A DNA stretch of 64,000 nt, from assembly GCF_019511605.1 (NCBI RefSeq), contig NZ_JAEUAV010000020.1, positions 1-64,000 of the forward strand, given 5' to 3'. The stretch is from Paraburkholderia phenoliruptrix. GTDB lineage: Bacteria; Pseudomonadota; Gammaproteobacteria; Burkholderiales; Burkholderiaceae. The position numbers and the translations under genes were made by a program. Under the pieces are notes generated by a model. That model was not told the DNA's origin and did not search any database. It saw nothing but the letters and a program-made list of their open reading frames with translations. Positions 62,150 to 64,000 of the stretch are shown here, piece by piece; positions within the stretch are counted from its first letter, which is position 1; each line of letters starts with the position of its first letter.

Positions 62150-64000
62150 ATGCACACCTCCGACTCACACCAACCTCTCGATCAATTGGAACATTTGACC
62201 ATCGCCCAGCGCAACGCCCAGAACGCAAAGCTCGCGAGCTATGCGCACAGGCCGCTTGCGTTCGTTTTCCGTTTTATCCGCCGCCATCCGCTCGCTCATG
62301 CGACCGTGCTGTGCAGCGTGATAGCGGCCGTGGGCTGTGCGCTCGCTTCGCAATACGCGATCAAGCACCTGATTGATGTGCTCGGCACCGGCCGGCATCA
62401 TCCCGGGCCGTTGTGGGGCGCGTTCGCGATACTCGTCGGCCTCATCGCCGCAGACAACCTGCTGTGGCGGGTCGGCGGCTGGGTCGCGGCTCACACGTTC
62501 GTCGCGGTGACCGGCGACTTGCGGCGAGACCTGTTCCAGTACCTGAGCGGACATTCGCCGACCTACTACTCCGAGAAGCAGCCCGGCATGCTGGCAAGCC
62601 GCATCACTGCGACCTCGAACGCGGTCTACACGGCGGAAAACACCACCGCCTGGAACGTGCTGCCGCCGTGTATAGCCGTGCTCGGTGCAATCGTCATGAT
62701 CATCGCCGTGAACCCGCTGATGGCGGCCGGCCTGATGCTGTGCTCGGCAATTCTGTCGGTGGTGCTCTACAAGCTCGCCGGCCGCGGTTCGGTGCGGCAC
62801 CATCATTTCGCGACCCGGGCGGCGTCCGTAGACGGCGAACTCGTCGACGTGATCAGCAACATGGGCCTCGTGCGCGCGTTCGGTATGACGTTGCGCGAGC
62901 AGCAGCGCTTCGGCGCCACGGTCAAGGCGGAAATGGACGCGCGTCAGCAAAGCCTGCTCTATCTGGAAAAGCTGCGCCTGCTGCACGCGGTAATCACGGC
63001 GCTGCTCTCCGCTGGCCTGCTTGGCTGGGCGCTCGTGCTGTGGGACCAGGGCAAGGCGACCTCGGGCGACATCGTGCTCGTCAGCTCGCTCGGCTTCACC
63101 ATTCTGCACGGCACACGCGATCTGGCGGTCGCGCTGGTGGACGTCACGCAGCATATTGCGCGTCTCGCAGAAGCCGTGCGCACGTTGCTCGAGCCGCACG
63201 GCATGCCCGATCGCGACGGCGCGACGGAACTGGTGCCGCAAGGCGGGCGCGTGGACTTCGAAGGTGTGACGTTCGCGTATCCGCGCCGCCGGCCGATCCT
63301 CGATCATTTCGATCTGCACATCGAGCCGGGCCAGCGCGTCGGTCTGATCGGCAAGTCGGGCGCGGGCAAATCGACCGTGCTCGCACTACTGCAGCGCTTC
63401 TACGAAACACAAGGCGGCGCGATCAAGATCGACGGCCAGGACATCGCCGCCATCACGCAGGACAGCCTGCGCCATGCCATAGCGCTGGTGCCGCAGGACA
63501 TTTCGCTGTTCCACCGCACCGTGTACGAAAACATTGCGTACGGCCGCCCCGAAGCGACGCGCGAGGAAGTGCTGGCCGCGGCGCGCGAAGCACGCTGCAC
63601 GGACTTTATCGAGGCAATGCCCGAAGGCTTCGACACGATTGTCGGCGACCGTGGCGTGAAACTCTCCGGCGGACAGCGCCAACGCATCGCGATTGCGCGC
63701 GCGATTCTCAAGAACGCGCCGATCCTGCTGCTCGACGAAGCCACCTCGGCGCTCGACAGCGCCTCGGAAGAAGCGATCCAGAAGGCGCTCGACCGGCTCA
63801 TGGTAGGCCGCACGGTGATCGCGATTGCACACCGCCTGTCGACGCTGCATAACTTTGACCGCATCATCGTGATGAGCGCTGGCAAGGTGATCGACGACGG
63901 CAGCCCCGAAGAACTGCGCCAGCGCCCCGGCCTCTATCGCGACCTGCTGTCGAAGCAGTACGGCAAGGGCACGACGTTGCACATCGGCGGCAAGAAGGTC
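62150..64000 (+). CDS. ABC transporter, fused permease and ATPase, MsbA-like (3' end beyond window)
   Basis: 617 codons are visible and no stop occurs before the window ends, so the C-terminus is missing. The permease (about residues 45-330) begins FVFRFIRRHPLAHATVL; the ATPase (about 360-600) has Walker A GLIGKSGAGKSTV, Q-loop LVPQDISLFH, signature LSGGQRQ, Walker B ILLLDEATSALD and switch His in IAHRLSTL. ATG at 62150 (MHTSDSHQ) and ATG at 62141 are both in frame; neither has a clear ribosome site. Likely a homodimeric exporter of a lipid or drug; near full length already, so little is missing. Confidence 0.92.
   Translation, partial: MHTSDSHQPLDQLEHLTIAQRNAQNAKLASYAHRPLAFVFRFIRRHPLAHATVLCSVIAAVGCALASQYAIKHLIDVLGTGRHHPGPLWGAFAILVGLIAADNLLWRVGGWVAAHTFVAVTGDLRRDLFQYLSGHSPTYYSEKQPGMLASRITATSNAVYTAENTTAWNVLPPCIAVLGAIVMIIAVNPLMAAGLMLCSAILSVVLYKLAGRGSVRHHHFATRAASVDGELVDVISNMGLVRAFGMTLREQQRFGATVKAEMDARQQSLLYLEKLRLLHAVITALLSAGLLGWALVLWDQGKATSGDIVLVSSLGFTILHGTRDLAVALVDVTQHIARLAEAVRTLLEPHGMPDRDGATELVPQGGRVDFEGVTFAYPRRRPILDHFDLHIEPGQRVGLIGKSGAGKSTVLALLQRFYETQGGAIKIDGQDIAAITQDSLRHAIALVPQDISLFHRTVYENIAYGRPEATREEVLAAAREARCTDFIEAMPEGFDTIVGDRGVKLSGGQRQRIAIARAILKNAPILLLDEATSALDSASEEAIQKALDRLMVGRTVIAIAHRLSTLHNFDRIIVMSAGKVIDDGSPEELRQRPGLYRDLLSKQYGKGTTLHIGGKKV

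Noticed and set aside
62413..63852. 479-codon plus-strand frame inside the last ABC gene
   Set aside because: Wrong frame: the frame starting at 62150 carries the Walker A, signature and Walker B motifs and stays open to the window end.

Overview
The window is a continuous, GC-rich stretch of a bacterial chromosome. Gene content, gene order and codon usage point to a member of the Burkholderiaceae, most likely Burkholderia or Paraburkholderia, main chromosome. Nearly all of it is core genome: alaS, glnS, carAB, greA, ftsH, rlmE, folP, glmM, dnaQ, rnhA, uppP and three tRNA genes. No insertion sequence, prophage, integrase or CRISPR array was seen.

Layout. 0-13 kb: an MFS transporter divergent from a LysR regulator, alaS, a CaiB/BaiF CoA-transferase, an RBBP9-like hydrolase, gamma-glutamyltransferase, glnS and a Nudix hydrolase. 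13-25 kb: mostly exported or membrane proteins (RT0821-type surface protein, di-haem peroxidase lipoprotein, acid phosphatase lipoprotein, UppP, NlpD-like lipoprotein, small lipoproteins, MATE pump). This part also holds tRNA-Arg(TCT), several very small membrane proteins and an AT-richer gene-poor stretch with a candidate small RNA. 25-29 kb: DUF3309 protein, tRNA-Pro(TGG), sixA, an OlsB-like acyltransferase and ppx.

29-38.5 kb is one functional block for phosphate and polyphosphate: ppx and ppk divergent, then phoR-phoB-phoU-pstB-pstA-pstC-pstS, all on the minus strand. Pho-box-like direct repeats lie in front of both ppk and pstS, so PhoB encoded here probably drives both uptake and polyphosphate storage. 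38.7-50.6 kb: glmM-folP, ftsH-rlmE, a YhbY-type RNA-binding protein, and carA-carB-greA-DUF4149. 51-56 kb: mltD-gloB-yafS-like methyltransferase-rnhA-dnaQ-tRNA-Val(CAC), an order recalled as also found in enterobacteria. 56-64 kb: two fused ABC exporters, a DUF2214 membrane protein, an unknown membrane protein and a family-4 glycosyltransferase. The second ABC exporter runs off the window end.

No clear new multi-gene system was found. The most interesting non-textbook signals are: the candidate ~75-nt sRNA at 21.8 kb; three small proteins at 24.3-25.2 kb, including a 58-aa His/Met-rich membrane protein; a 28-aa membrane protein with a strong ribosome-binding site at 18.9 kb; elaborate nested hairpins (carB-greA, 58.6 kb, pstS-pstC); and low-complexity inserts in an MFS transporter and a methyltransferase that look like expanded DNA repeats.
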